Positions 27,532-36,671 are shown, counted from the first letter of the stretch. The stretch: DNA of 64,000 bases from Haloarcula regularis (GCF_029338315.1 NZ_CP119794.1:744001-808000); one strand, 5' to 3'. A program made the numbers and translations. Notes: generated from the sequence alone by a model not told the origin.

Positions 27532-27600
27532 ATGTCGAAGAAGGTCATCGCCATCGTCGCTATCGCCCTCCTGGCACTCGCGTACGTCTACCGCGATTAG
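27532..27600 (+). CDS. 22-residue hydrophobic peptide
   Basis: A very short reading frame from ATG 27532 to TAG 27600 encoding a 22-residue peptide that begins MSKKVIAIVAIALL and ends AYVYRD. It is a single membrane helix with positive residues at the N terminus, i.e. a plausible single-pass membrane microprotein. ACTATTACAG (27501-27510) lies about 26 bases upstream, the right place for a TATA box of a leaderless mRNA. It is flanked by the moaE fusion and an independent gene. Coding is inferred from composition and promoter spacing only. Confidence 0.5.
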   Translation: MSKKVIAIVAIALLALAYVYRD

Positions 27601-27678
27601 CGACGGCACGTTCCCAGTGGTACCGCCCTCCGATCACGTTTCCGAACCCTTAGGAGCGACAGCGCCGTAGCCGTCGCC

Positions 27679-28503
27679 ATGTACGGCGTCGTCACGCGCA
27701 ACGAGGACGAGACCGGGTGGTCGGAGTTCGACCGCGCGTTCTACGAGGTCAAGGACGTCACCGGCCGGGCCGCCGAACCGGTCGCCGGCGCGGTCAACAT
27801 GGTGTCGTGTTTCGGGGACAACGCCGTCGAGGGCGAGGAGGAGCTGCTGGCCTTCGACGACGAGGGGACAGCGGCCACCCGCAACGAGCCGTACTTCGAC
27901 TGGACCTACGTCTGCCCCACCCACGACCGGTACCGCGAGGGCCTGCTCGACATCATCGAGGAGGCGGCCGCGGTCAACGAGGACGTCCGCCTCGACGACG
28001 TCGGCTTCCCCCGCGAGGAGTACTGTCACTGCGACCGCTGCGAACGCCGCTTCGCCGAGAGCGAGTTCGAGGAGTGGAGTGCCTGGCGCACCGAGGTCAT
28101 CACCTCCTTCGTCGCCGCGGCGCGCGAACGGGTCCCCGGTGACCTCTATCTCACGCTGTATCCGGACCCCTACCCCGGCCACCTGGAGGCCCGCAGCGGC
28201 GTCGCCATCGACGACCTCGACCCCTACGTCGACGAGTTCGTCGTCCCCATCTACGACATGGCCTACTCGACGACCTACTGGCTCGAGATACTCGCGACGG
28301 GGTTCCGTGACCGCCTCTCGACCCCGTTCAGCGTCGAACTGTACGCCGTCGACGTGGACATCGACGACCTCGCGAAGGCCGCCGAAGTGGCCGCGGAGTA
28401 CGGTGAGAGCGTCCTCTTCGGCTACGACGCGAGCAACGCCCGGGCGACGGTCCGCCGGGTGAACGCCGACGCGCGCGAGGGGCAGTCCTTCGGCCCGAAC
28501 TGA
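27679..28503 (+). CDS. Conserved haloarchaeal protein, possible TIM-barrel glycosidase-like fold
   Basis: A 274-residue cytoplasmic protein. Alternating beta/alpha segments ending in acidic residues (FDWTYVCPTHDRYREGLLD, VRLDDVGFPREEYCHCDRCE, DLYLTLYPDPYPGHLEARSG, YVDEFVVPIYDMAYSTTYWL) resemble the barrel of putative glycoside hydrolases. A CxCxxC cluster (EYCHCDRCERRF) looks like a metal site and is unusual for such enzymes. No signal peptide is seen. I cannot name a family. A TATA-like CCCTTAGG lies about 30 bases upstream of the ATG. Confidence 0.65.
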   Translation: MYGVVTRNEDETGWSEFDRAFYEVKDVTGRAAEPVAGAVNMVSCFGDNAVEGEEELLAFDDEGTAATRNEPYFDWTYVCPTHDRYREGLLDIIEEAAAVNEDVRLDDVGFPREEYCHCDRCERRFAESEFEEWSAWRTEVITSFVAAARERVPGDLYLTLYPDPYPGHLEARSGVAIDDLDPYVDEFVVPIYDMAYSTTYWLEILATGFRDRLSTPFSVELYAVDVDIDDLAKAAEVAAEYGESVLFGYDASNARATVRRVNADAREGQSFGPN

Positions 28504-28549
28504 CGGAATCGCGGGTATCTTTATCTATTCGCCGCGCGACATATCTAGT

Positions 28550-28828
28550 ATGCGCGAACGCATCAGTCGTGTATTCAACAGGGCAAAGTACGCAGCTATC
28601 GGCGGGGCCATCGGTGGCGCTATCGGCGGGCTGTTCAGCGCGCGCGGCGCGAGCACTGCGGCCGGGGCCGGCGCGCTGGTCGGCGCGATTCTCGGCGAGA
28701 AGTGGGCGTCGGCCGCCCCCGTGGTCCAGCGGGCCCGCTCGAAGGCAGACGAGGAGTGGGCCGTCGCCGGGCCCATGGTCGAGAAGGCGAAGGCGAAAGC
28801 GAAGTCCCGCGTCCCCGGCCGGCGGTAG
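28550..28828 (+). CDS. Glycine-zipper small membrane protein
   Basis: A 92-residue protein with a glycine-zipper-like hydrophobic region (AIGGAIGGAIGGLFSARG, then AGAGALVGAILGEKW), followed by a basic, alanine-rich helix ending KAKAKSRVPGRR. Glycine-zipper repeats usually pack helices in membranes. CTTTATCTA lies about 23-31 bases upstream of the ATG, supporting a leaderless message. No family is recognised. The convergent NUDIX gene ends 48 bases downstream. Confidence 0.65.
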   Translation: MRERISRVFNRAKYAAIGGAIGGAIGGLFSARGASTAAGAGALVGAILGEKWASAAPVVQRARSKADEEWAVAGPMVEKAKAKAKSRVPGRR

Positions 28829-28876
28829 ACGGTCGCGGGCGCAGACGGCCGCGGTGAGCCGTCCCGGAGCGGCCCT

Positions 28877-29436
28877 TCAGTCGAAGAACCGGTCGCGCCA
28901 CCGCAGGATCTCCTCGCGGTCGCGCGTGTCCTCCGGGAGCGTCTCGAACCAGCGAGCCTCGCTTATCTCGCCGTCGGGGTCCGAGACGCTGACGGCCGTC
29001 GTCTCCGCGCGCGCCTCAAACACCGGTAGGATCCCCACGTCTCGTTGCCGTCGCAGTAGAACTCGACGCGACCGAGCATTCCCAGGCCCTCGATAGTGGC
29101 CTCCACGCCGCTCTCCTCGCCGAGCTCGCGCAGCGCCGCCTCCTGGAAGGACTCGTCGCCGTCGAGCTCGCCCCCGGGCAGGACCCACTGACCGACGCCG
29201 TCGTGGCGGACGAGCAGGAGGTCGCCGGGCGGCCGGTAGGTCAGCGTGTGCGCGCCGAAGGGGGCGCCGTGGTTCTTGGCGTCGGTGGCCACCCGCTTGA
29301 ACCGGTGGCGCGGGACGCGCCGGTGGCGGGTGAACTCCACGAACTCCTCGTGGGCGGTCGCCAGGTCGTGATACGTCTGCTCGGCCTGCTGGCTGGCGAC
29401 GTCGGCGAGGTACCACAGGCTGTCGACGGTCGTCAT
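28877..29436 (-). CDS. NUDIX hydrolase with helical N-terminal extension, frameshifted
   Basis: About 187 residues after one indel at the CCCC at 29033-29036. Residues 1-60 are helical (SLWYLADVASQQAEQTYHDL), then the NUDIX domain with the box GGELDGDESFQEAALRELGEESGV (positions about 88-111; glycine, REL and EE-G all present). After the break, the corrected frame gives NETWGILPVFEARAETTAVS and ends EEILRWRDRFFD. NUDIX enzymes cleave nucleoside diphosphates linked to other groups; the substrate is not evident. The N-terminal extension is shared by haloarchaeal relatives as I recall. Confidence 0.8.
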
Positions 29437-29640
29437 CCGTCCAGCGAGTCGGCGTGCGGGCTCCCGAAACGATACCGTGGACGGGGAAGTGTAGACGAGT
29501 AGGTCATAGCTCGGCGTAGGGGATTATTACCTATAAGTCTTCGACAATAACCGCGGCGTTACCGCACGCTCGGTGCCCCTCGCGCCCCGATGCCGGGGCG
29601 AATCAGTCCCTTTTTGACGAGTCGTCCAGTACCGGCGCCT

Positions 29641-29823
29641 ATGGCATTCGAAGAAGACGATCAGGTCATTCTCCACGACGAGCACAGCGACTACGACGGA
29701 GAGGAAGGCACCATCACGCAGGTCGTCGAGACGATGTTCGGCGACGCGAACTACACCGTCTCGTTCGAGGACGGCCAGGAGCAGGGCGTCCCCGAGGACA
29801 ACCTCGAAGCCGTCGAGGAGTAA
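29641..29823 (+). CDS. Small acidic protein, SH3-like barrel candidate
   Basis: A 60-residue acidic protein, MAFEEDDQVILHDEHSDYDG to LEAVEE. The pattern EEGTITQVVETMFGDANYTV then FEDGQEQGVPEDNLE resembles small SH3-like or KOW-like barrels that bind RNA or proteins. The start at 29641 was chosen because the in-frame upstream part is non-coding in look and TTTTTGA lies about 25 bases before the ATG. It precedes the RNA-binding protein gene by seven bases and may belong to the same transcript of RNA-processing genes. Confidence 0.7.
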   Translation: MAFEEDDQVILHDEHSDYDGEEGTITQVVETMFGDANYTVSFEDGQEQGVPEDNLEAVEE

Positions 29824-29830
29824 GGCCCCG

Positions 29831-30256
29831 ATGTCGTCGGTCCCCTTCCACTACGTCGACCTCCGGACCTTCTGTTACGCGACGGAAGACGAGAAACGCG
29901 TCGAGCAGGCTCTCCGTACCTTCCTCCCGGAGGACTACCCCATCGAACGGGTCGAGAACGAGGGCCACTACGGGGACCGCATCGTGGTGCTCTCGGCGCG
30001 GGTCGAGAACGCCGACGACGTCAGGCACGTCCTCACGCAGGTCGCGACGCTCGAGGACATCGACGAGGTGCGCGCGGAACTGGACGACCGGGTCGACGAC
30101 AACTGCTCGTTTTTCCTCACGTTCGACAAGCAGGCCGCGTTCCGCGGCGACGTGGCCCGCGGCGACGGCATCACGCTCCGCGCGAAGGTGGAAGCCTACC
30201 CCGCGAAACGGGAGACGGCCGTCGCGAACGCGCGGGAACTGCTGGACGAGCTGTGA
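29831..30256 (+). CDS. Archaeal RNA-binding protein (COG1325-like)
   Basis: A 141-residue protein of the archaeal family annotated as exosome-linked RNA-binding protein with a dsRBD-like fold (COG1325, from memory). Typical segments are FHYVDLRTFCYATEDEKRVE, LPIERVENEGHYGD-like GHYGDRIVVLSARVENADDV, and DDNCSFFLTFDKQAAFRGDV. It overlaps the RNase P p30 gene by one base (TGATG), matching the common archaeal order RNA-binding protein, p30, Pop5, proteasome alpha. Cytoplasmic; no catalytic residues are expected. Confidence 0.8.
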   Translation: MSSVPFHYVDLRTFCYATEDEKRVEQALRTFLPEDYPIERVENEGHYGDRIVVLSARVENADDVRHVLTQVATLEDIDEVRAELDDRVDDNCSFFLTFDKQAAFRGDVARGDGITLRAKVEAYPAKRETAVANARELLDEL

Positions 30257-30954
30257 TGTACGAGGCCGTCCACGCCCGACCCGACGGAGCGAGCACCGTC
30301 GCCAGACAGGCGCTTTCGGCCGCCGAGTACGGATTCGACGGCATCGTCGTCCGGAACCACAGCGACGAACGGGCGACATACGACAGGGACGCCATCGCGG
30401 CCGAGTACGACGTCGACGTGGTCAGTGGCGTCGAAGTCCGCGCAGAGGACCCCTCGCGGGCCAGCGGCCTCGTCGGGAACGCGCGATCGAGCGAGACGCT
30501 GGTCGCCGTCCACGGCGGCGACGTCCGGATGAACCGCTTCGCGGTCGAACAGCCGACAGTCGACGTGCTCGCCCACCCGATGCGTGGCGACGGCGACTTC
30601 AATCACGTCCTGGCGGCCGCCGCAGCCGAGAACGGCGTCCGCGTCGAGTTCTCGCTGGCCCGCGTCCTCCGCGCGGAGGGGGGCAGTCGAGTGCGGGCGA
30701 TCCAGGACCTCCGGAAACTCCGGGAACTCGTCGCGGACGCCGACGCGCCGTACGTCGTCAGCGCGGACCCGTTCACGCACCTGCAGTTACGGGCCCCGCG
30801 TGAGCTCGTCGCCGTGGGTGAAACCGTCGGGTTCGAGGCCGAGGCGGTGCGTGCGGGCCTGGCGGAGTGGGGCCGACTCGCAGAGCGCAATCGCGACCGC
30901 CAGTCCGAGTCGTTCGTCGAGCCGGGCGTCCGCCTCGAGAACGACGACGAGTAG
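30256..30954 (+). CDS. rnp3: RNase P protein component 3 (Rpp30)
   Basis: A 232-residue TIM-barrel protein of the Rpp30/RNase P component 3 family, part of the ribonucleoprotein that trims tRNA 5' leaders. Diagnostic segments are MYEAVHARPDGASTVARQA, EYGFDGIVVRNHSD, GVEVRAEDPSRASG and DVLAHPMRGDGDFNHVL. Two starts are possible (GTG 30253, ATG 30256); the ATG overlapping the previous stop by one base is preferred. The C terminus is acidic and short. Confidence 0.92.
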   Translation: MYEAVHARPDGASTVARQALSAAEYGFDGIVVRNHSDERATYDRDAIAAEYDVDVVSGVEVRAEDPSRASGLVGNARSSETLVAVHGGDVRMNRFAVEQPTVDVLAHPMRGDGDFNHVLAAAAAENGVRVEFSLARVLRAEGGSRVRAIQDLRKLRELVADADAPYVVSADPFTHLQLRAPRELVAVGETVGFEAEAVRAGLAEWGRLAERNRDRQSESFVEPGVRLENDDE

Positions 30955-31024
30955 CGACTGGCGAGCGAGGGGGGCCCACATTGCGGACCACACACTTCTT
31001 GTCCGGGCCGCCGCTGGGACCGGT

Positions 31025-31063
31025 ATGGACAGCAGTCAAGAGGCCGGGGGCGACCGGCAGTGA
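31025..31063 (+). CDS. Candidate 12-codon leader peptide before rnp2
   Basis: A reading frame MDSSQEAGGDRQ whose TGA overlaps the GTG start of rnp2 (GTGA). It is the only ATG in the 105-base gap after rnp3. It could couple ribosomes onto the weak GTG start of rnp2, or be the relic of a longer gene sometimes found here. Coding is unproven. Confidence 0.3.
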   Translation: MDSSQEAGGDRQ

Positions 31064-31539
31064 AGCACCTCCCGAAGCACCTCCGGCCTCGCTGGCGATA
31101 CCTCGCGGTCGCCATCGAGTCCTGGCCGGACGCCTCGTTCGACCGCCGGGCACTCCAGCGCGACCTGTGGTACGCCGCCCAGAACCTGCTGGGAGACACC
31201 GGCAGCGCCGAGGTCGACCTGACCGTCGTCTCGTTCGACCGGACTGACGGCGAGGCGACCGCCATCGTCCGCACCCGGCGAGGCCACACTGACGAGGCCC
31301 GTGCCGCGCTGGCCTGTCTCGACAGCGTCGGCGACGACCCGGTGGGCCTCCGCGTCCGCGGTATTAGTGGGACCGTGCGTGCCTGTGAAGAAAAGTATAT
31401 ACGCGGCCCGCCGGAAGCACCTGCCAAGAGACAGGTCGTGTTCGAGAACCAGGACCGTCGGGCCGTCGAACGGGGCGAACGAATCGACGTTCGGACCGAC
31501 GACGCGTTCGCGGGCACGACCGCACTCGATTTCAGATAA
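31060..31539 (+). CDS. rnp2: RNase P protein component 2 (Pop5)
   Basis: A 159-residue Pop5-family protein, from GTG 31060. MKHLPKHLRPRWRYLAVAIE is the family's N terminus, with YAAQNLLGDTGSAEVDLTVV and ALACLDSVGDDPVGLRVRGI following. Pop5 pairs with Rpp30 to activate the catalytic RNA of RNase P. A C-terminal tail of about 35 residues (QVVFENQDRRAVERGERIDV) extends beyond the core and is probably flexible. The proteasome alpha gene starts three bases after its stop, so the two are coupled. Confidence 0.92.
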   Translation: MKHLPKHLRPRWRYLAVAIESWPDASFDRRALQRDLWYAAQNLLGDTGSAEVDLTVVSFDRTDGEATAIVRTRRGHTDEARAALACLDSVGDDPVGLRVRGISGTVRACEEKYIRGPPEAPAKRQVVFENQDRRAVERGERIDVRTDDAFAGTTALDFR

Positions 31540-31541
31540 CT

Positions 31542-32318
<777 letters not shown>

Positions 32319-32599
32319 CCGCCGCCGGTCGACGGCGCCGAGCGCTTCGTGACTGTTCGCTCGGGTCGCGACGAACAGTCATGGCGACATATTCAGGCGT
32401 CCCTGCCACGGTTCGAGTTACCAGTTGGATTGACAGCAAGGGCGACCCCGTGCGAGGGGAGTATCGTATAGACCCCGTCACAGACCGTCGACGGGAAAGT
32501 TGCCCGCACCAGTACGACCGCAAAACAGTGCCTACTGTCGGGCGCGGGCAGCAGCGCTACCGCTCAGTCAGTGACAACCCGTCCCACCCCAAAGAGACC
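32319..32599. other. Gene-free stretch between psmA and the actin gene
   Basis: The two genes converge here. An ATG at 32380 opens a frame that runs into the actin gene antisense without protein-like composition. No clear hairpin with T-run, tRNA or repeat was seen. Confidence 0.4.
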
Positions 32600-33643
32600 T
32601 CAGTCGTCGCTCGCTTCCGCTTCTTCGGCGTCGTCCTGCTCTTGGCTCGCCTGTCGCTCGCGTTCGCCCTCGTCGGAGCGGGCGGCGACCAGCGCACCGC
32701 GGGAGACGCTGTACATCGGTTCGTCGGCGTGCTGGACGTCGCTGATGGAGAACGGGATGTTGGCGTCCTCCAGGTGCTGTTCGAACAGCTGGGCGAATCC
32801 GTTGGGTGAGGAGGTGCCGCCGGTGACGACGACGGGCACGTCCAGGCCCTCCTCAACGTCTTCCTCGTCGACCTCCTCGACGATGTTGCCGATGACGTAG
32901 TCCAGGAGGTTCTCGTAGTAGATCGCGAGCGCGCCCTCGACGCCGCCGACGTCGGTCTGGAAGTCGAGTTCGAAGTCGTCCTCCTTGATGGAGGTGACCT
33001 TGTCGACCGAGCGCCCGGTCGCCTGGGCGGCCTGCTCGTCGATCCAGTCACCACCGCGCGCGACGGAGAACTTCATCACCGGCACGGCGTAGTACGCCAG
33101 GCAGACGTTCGTCATCCCGGCGCCGAAGCTGATGCCCAGGCCGGTGAAGTCGTTGTCGGCCAGGTCGGAGTAGATGACCGCCATCCCCTCGTTGATGGGT
33201 TCGGCGTCGTAGCCCATCTCGTTGAGGAACGACTCGATCGTCTTCTGGTGATACAGCGTGCTGAGGTCCGAGTCCATCGGGTCGGCAGGCGAAGAGAAGT
33301 ACAGCTTCTCGTTCGGGTAGTCCGGGGACCCGACCACCTGCTCGATGATGAGCTTCATCATCGGAATCGCGGACTTCTCGGAGGACGAGAGGATGCCCTG
33401 GGACATCGGGCGTCGTGTCTCGCGGTTGAAGATGTTCGCGAAGTTGAGGGCGTCGTCGCCGAGGACGTACACCTTGTCGTCCTTCCGGATGTGAAGTACT
33501 TCCGACCGCGACAGCATCTGTTCGGCCATATCGCTATACTCGATTTCGACGAACGAGTTCCGCTGCTGGACGAATACGGTTTCGTTACCTTCCTGTTGCG
33601 CGGAAATCAAGTTCATCGTTCCCACGTCGAGACCTTTAGCCAT
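32600..33643 (-). CDS. Haloarchaeal actin homolog (volactin-like)
   Basis: A 347-residue actin/Hsp70/MreB-superfamily protein. Phosphate-1 loop is [16 protein letters not shown], phosphate-2 loop is [20 protein letters not shown], and the adenosine motif is [15 protein letters not shown]. The C terminus is acidic and Gln/Glu-rich. I recall a related Haloferax protein described as the cytoskeletal actin volactin, affecting cell shape; identity with it is inferred from pattern, not alignment. A perfect 13-base palindrome lies between TATA box and start. The neighbouring membrane protein ends 97 bases upstream on the same strand. Confidence 0.8.
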   Translation of the reverse strand: MAKGLDVGTMNLISAQQEGNETVFVQQRNSFVEIEYSDMAEQMLSRSEVLHIRKDDKVYVLGDDALNFANIFNRETRRPMSQGILSSSEKSAIPMMKLIIEQVVGSPDYPNEKLYFSSPADPMDSDLSTLYHQKTIESFLNEMGYDAEPINEGMAVIYSDLADNDFTGLGISFGAGMTNVCLAYYAVPVMKFSVARGGDWIDEQAAQATGRSVDKVTSIKEDDFELDFQTDVGGVEGALAIYYENLLDYVIGNIVEEVDEEDVEEGLDVPVVVTGGTSSPNGFAQLFEQHLEDANIPFSISDVQHADEPMYSVSRGALVAARSDEGERERQASQEQDDAEEAEASDD

Positions 33644-33657
33644 GGTAATACGTTAGG

Positions 33658-33670
33658 AACGTCGGACGTT
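33658..33670. promoter_or_regulatory. Perfect palindrome AACGTCGGACGTT in the actin promoter
   Basis: Six-base arms AACGTC and GACGTT around a single G, placed between the TATA-like GATTTATC (minus strand, 33677-33684) and the ATG at 33643. A protein bound here would block initiation, so a repressor site is the simplest reading. Confidence 0.45.
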
Positions 33671-33739
33671 TCGACAGATAAATCTACCTGTAGGTTGGAT
33701 TAATGACACGTTACTCGAACGACCAGAACGCGACCGACG

Positions 33740-34618
33740 TCAGTTCAGGATGGCCGCGATTCGGGCCAGGACGCGTTCGAGCAAGGTATCCTGTGTCTGC
33801 TCGGCCTCCTCACGCTGGCGCTGGCGCAGTTCCTGTAGGCGGTCCGTCTGGTCGTCGACGGTCGAGGTCGACCGGTCGGACTGTTTCTTCCCACCCTTCA
33901 GGCTCTGGAGGCTGTTTACCTGCGTATCGACGGAACTCCGGTGGACCCGGTCCGCCTCGACGTCCATGCCCGAGGTATCCATGTCATCGAGGTCGGAGTT
34001 CAGTTTCAGTGCGGTCCCCTCGTGGCGTTCGACGCCGCCCCAGGTGATGTCGACGTTCGCCATCGCCTCCTCGATGTCGCGCTCGATGTCCTCGTCGGAG
34101 ACCGTCTCGCTCTCGTCGTCCTCGATGCCCTCTATGTCGCCCGGTCCAGGCCGCGCGCGCTCGACGTGGTACGCCACCAGCGCGCCACCCGTCGAGGCCA
34201 GCAGTGCGGTCAGGCCCGCGCCGTAGACGAACATGACGTGAATCGCGTACTGCGGGCCGGGCCCCGACGCCCAGTTGAACGGGTACGCGAAGACGAAGAA
34301 GGCCATGCCCGCGAGACAGACCACCGACCCGACCACGCCGCCGTAGACGGCGCGTCGGCCGACCGGCAGGAGGACGATGACGCTCGAGAGCGTCGCGGGG
34401 AGGGCGATCATGCCGACGGCGAAGGCCGCCTCGCGGAAGACGTACCCCTCGGCGCCGGCGAACTGGCCCGCGGCGCTGATGAGGAAGGCCGCGATGCCGA
34501 GCCCGATACCGCCGAAGAAGAGCGCGAACCCGACGTAGACGTCCACCTCACGGTCCGGTTCGCCGATGTAGCGTCGATACCACTCGAAAAGTCGTCCGTC
34601 AGCGTTCTGATCTGTCAT
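33740..34618 (-). CDS. Tetraspan membrane protein with long cytoplasmic tail (DUF7139-like)
   Basis: A 292-residue protein. The first 150 residues hold four spans (VGFALFFGGIGLGIAAFLIS, FAVGMIALPATLSSVIVLL, GGVVGSVVCLAGMAFFVFAY, VMFVYGAGLTALLASTGGAL). The remaining 140 residues are acidic then basic, with helical coiled-coil character (TDRLQELRQRQREEAEQTQD). I associate this family with DUF7139 from memory. Its position upstream of the actin gene on the same strand suggests it may link the actin to the membrane, but this is only context. Confidence 0.7.
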   Translation of the reverse strand: MTDQNADGRLFEWYRRYIGEPDREVDVYVGFALFFGGIGLGIAAFLISAAGQFAGAEGYVFREAAFAVGMIALPATLSSVIVLLPVGRRAVYGGVVGSVVCLAGMAFFVFAYPFNWASGPGPQYAIHVMFVYGAGLTALLASTGGALVAYHVERARPGPGDIEGIEDDESETVSDEDIERDIEEAMANVDITWGGVERHEGTALKLNSDLDDMDTSGMDVEADRVHRSSVDTQVNSLQSLKGGKKQSDRSTSTVDDQTDRLQELRQRQREEAEQTQDTLLERVLARIAAILN

Positions 34619-34708
34619 GGAGCATCGGTCGTGATAGGCGGATACAACAGTATTGCCGGCATCTCGTAATCAATCTTTCCTGGGCGGGTATGCAGTGATT
34701 ACCGCGGG

Positions 34709-35458
34709 TCACTCGAAAGAGATCCGGGTGACGCGCCCGGGCGTCTCCCGGAACCGCCAGACGCGACTGTCCCGGTGTGCCGGGTCAACCCGGTCGACCT
34801 GCCGGAGGCCCTGGGTGATACACTCCCACCAGCTGTCCGGACTGTCGTACCCGGCGGGGTAGTCCTCGTAGAGCGCCTCGACGAACTCGCTGCGCGTGGC
34901 CTCGGACTCCGACCTGAGGAAGGCGAGCGCCGCCCCGACGGCCTTCTGTCGGCGCTCCGTCCGCTCCTCGTCCCACCCCGGAACGTCGATGGCGTCCAGG
35001 TCGGTGATGTCCGCGCCCGGCGGCTTCTCGCCGACCAGCGGGCGGTTCGACCGGTACTCGCCGGTGCCGCCGTCGCCCAGCTGCTCGCGCGTCCTGGCGA
35101 TAGCGTGCTGAGCGAACAGATCGAGTCGCTGGCCCTCGACAGAGGAGAGTGCATCCGCGGCCGCCGTCAGCTGGTCGTCCTGGATTCGCGCCGTGACGCC
35201 GTTCCGGTCGTCGGTACCCGTCCCGTCTGTGACCGCCGCCTCGGCGACGGCCGCCACGTCGTCGTCCGCCTCGACGTCGGTCACCCGGTCGGCGTACTCC
35301 GCCAGGCGATGGCCCGTCTCGCCGTCGGCCGCGATGTCCAGTCGGTGCGTGACGAGCCACCGGAGGTAGCCGTCGATGCCGTCGAACCCGAGCACGTCCG
35401 CCTCGACCGCGAGCGACCGTGCGGTCTCTGTGTCGACAGTGAGTTCCAGTGACCGCAT
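34709..35458 (-). CDS. Haloarchaeal protein with C-terminal winged-helix-like domain
   Basis: A 249-residue protein from ATG 35458 (MRSLELTVDTETARSLAVEA). The N terminus has a beta strand followed by two helices (VLGFDGIDGYLRWLVTHRLD), reminiscent of ribbon-helix-helix proteins. A helical middle region follows, and the C-terminal 70 residues (ATRSEFVEALYEDYPAGYDS, WWECITQGLRQVDRVDPA, VWRFRETPGRVTRISFE) look like a winged helix. It is divergent from SBDS. DNA binding is likely but no target is evident, and I do not recognise the family. Confidence 0.65.
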   Translation of the reverse strand: MRSLELTVDTETARSLAVEADVLGFDGIDGYLRWLVTHRLDIAADGETGHRLAEYADRVTDVEADDDVAAVAEAAVTDGTGTDDRNGVTARIQDDQLTAAADALSSVEGQRLDLFAQHAIARTREQLGDGGTGEYRSNRPLVGEKPPGADITDLDAIDVPGWDEERTERRQKAVGAALAFLRSESEATRSEFVEALYEDYPAGYDSPDSWWECITQGLRQVDRVDPAHRDSRVWRFRETPGRVTRISFE

Positions 35459-35570
35459 TCGAGTCCTCTCTTGCAGAGACGTCGGTATAAAGGTTCCCGA
35501 CCGTCTGACGCTCCCGTCCCCCACTCCCGACGCAGTAAGGCCTTTAAGCCGGCCCCCGTAACCGACAGGT

Positions 35571-36299
35571 ATGATATCGCTTGACGAGGCTGTGACGGCC
35601 CGCCTCGAATCCCACGGGCAGCGGTTCGAGGTACTCGTCGACCCGGACGCGGCGCTGGCGATGAAACGCGGCGAGTTCGACGGCGAGCTCGAGGACGTCA
35701 TCGCCGCGGAGGACGTCTTCGAGGACGCCTCCCGCGGGGACCGCCCCCCCGAGGAGATGCTGAAGAAGGTGTTCGAGACGACCGACCCGATGGAGATAAT
35801 CCCGGCGGTCGTCGAGCGCGGCGAGATACAGATCACCGCCGAGCAACGCCGGGAGATGCAGACGCAAAAGCACAAACAGCTCGTCCAGCGCATCACGCGC
35901 AACGCGGTGAACCCGCAGATGGACGACGCGCCCCACCCGCCCGAACGCATCGAATCTGCCCTCGAGGAGACGGACTTCCGGGTCGACCCGATGGAACCCG
36001 TCGAGAGCCAGGTCGACGAGGCGCTCGACGCCCTCCGGCCGGTGATCCCCATCCGGTTCGACGAGGTGACCGTCGCGGTCCAGGTGCCGCCGGACTACGC
36101 CGGGAGCGCTCAGGCACAGATACGACAGTTCGGGGACCTGGAACGCGAGGAGTGGCAGTCAGACGGGTCGTGGGTCGGCGTCCTCACGTTCCCGGCCGGC
36201 CTGCAAAACGACTTCTACGACCTCGTCAACGAACACACCAGCGGACAGGCCGAGACCCGAATCATCAAAGACGAGGACGACCTGAACACCCGGGGCTGA
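35571..36299 (+). CDS. Ribosome maturation protein SBDS homolog
   Basis: A 242-residue SBDS/Sdo1 protein. It begins MISLDEAVTARLESHGQRFE, with FEVLVDPDAALAMKRGE and the domain II segment RREMQTQKHKQLVQRITRNA, and ends in a ferredoxin-like domain III. In archaea and eukaryotes it helps release the anti-association factor aIF6/eIF6 from the large subunit. CCTTTAAGCC lies 21-30 bases upstream of the ATG, so the message is probably leaderless. The FUN14 gene converges on it. Confidence 0.93.
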   Translation: MISLDEAVTARLESHGQRFEVLVDPDAALAMKRGEFDGELEDVIAAEDVFEDASRGDRPPEEMLKKVFETTDPMEIIPAVVERGEIQITAEQRREMQTQKHKQLVQRITRNAVNPQMDDAPHPPERIESALEETDFRVDPMEPVESQVDEALDALRPVIPIRFDEVTVAVQVPPDYAGSAQAQIRQFGDLEREEWQSDGSWVGVLTFPAGLQNDFYDLVNEHTSGQAETRIIKDEDDLNTRG

Positions 36300-36323
36300 G
36301 CCGGTCGACCGGGGAAGCCGCCG

Positions 36324-36671
36324 TTATCCCTTCTTGAAGCCGATGATGAAGCCGCCGGTGAAGCCCGCGCTGACCGGGAGCGCAGAGAGCAGCGACAGCA
36401 GCCAGGAGGGGGGCTGTCCCGCGGCCGCGCTGCCCGCGGACGCCGCAGTGTCCTGTGCCGCCCCGGTGATGGCGCCCCAGTTGACCTGGAGGACGCCGCG
36501 CGTCTCGAGGAACTTGAACAGGGCGAGTTCGAGACCGACGATGATCGCGATTATCTTCGCGACCTTCTTCGCGGCGTAGCCGATGATGCCGCCGATGAGG
36601 CCACCGCCGCCGAACTCGAGTCCCATCTGCCGGAGACCGAGGCCGTCAAGCTGTAACGCAAACTCTACCAT
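36324..36671 (-). CDS. FUN14-family membrane protein
   Basis: A 115-residue protein of the FUN14 family. It has a glycine-rich N-terminal segment (GLEFGGGGLIGGIIGYAAKK), a central span (VAKIIAIIVGLELALFKFLE) and a C-terminal span with GFTGGFIIGFKKG, a pattern typical of FUN14 proteins. In eukaryotes FUNDC1 is a mitophagy receptor; archaeal function is unknown. It converges with the SBDS gene 24 bases away and stands apart from the fix operon. Confidence 0.8.
   Translation of the reverse strand: MVEFALQLDGLGLRQMGLEFGGGGLIGGIIGYAAKKVAKIIAIIVGLELALFKFLETRGVLQVNWGAITGAAQDTAASAGSAAAGQPPSWLLSLLSALPVSAGFTGGFIIGFKKG

Noticed and set aside
32380..32809. Open frame starting MATYSGVPATVRV downstream of psmA
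   Set aside because: Runs antisense into the actin gene with basic, low-quality composition and no stop in the gap; more likely a shadow of GC-rich DNA.
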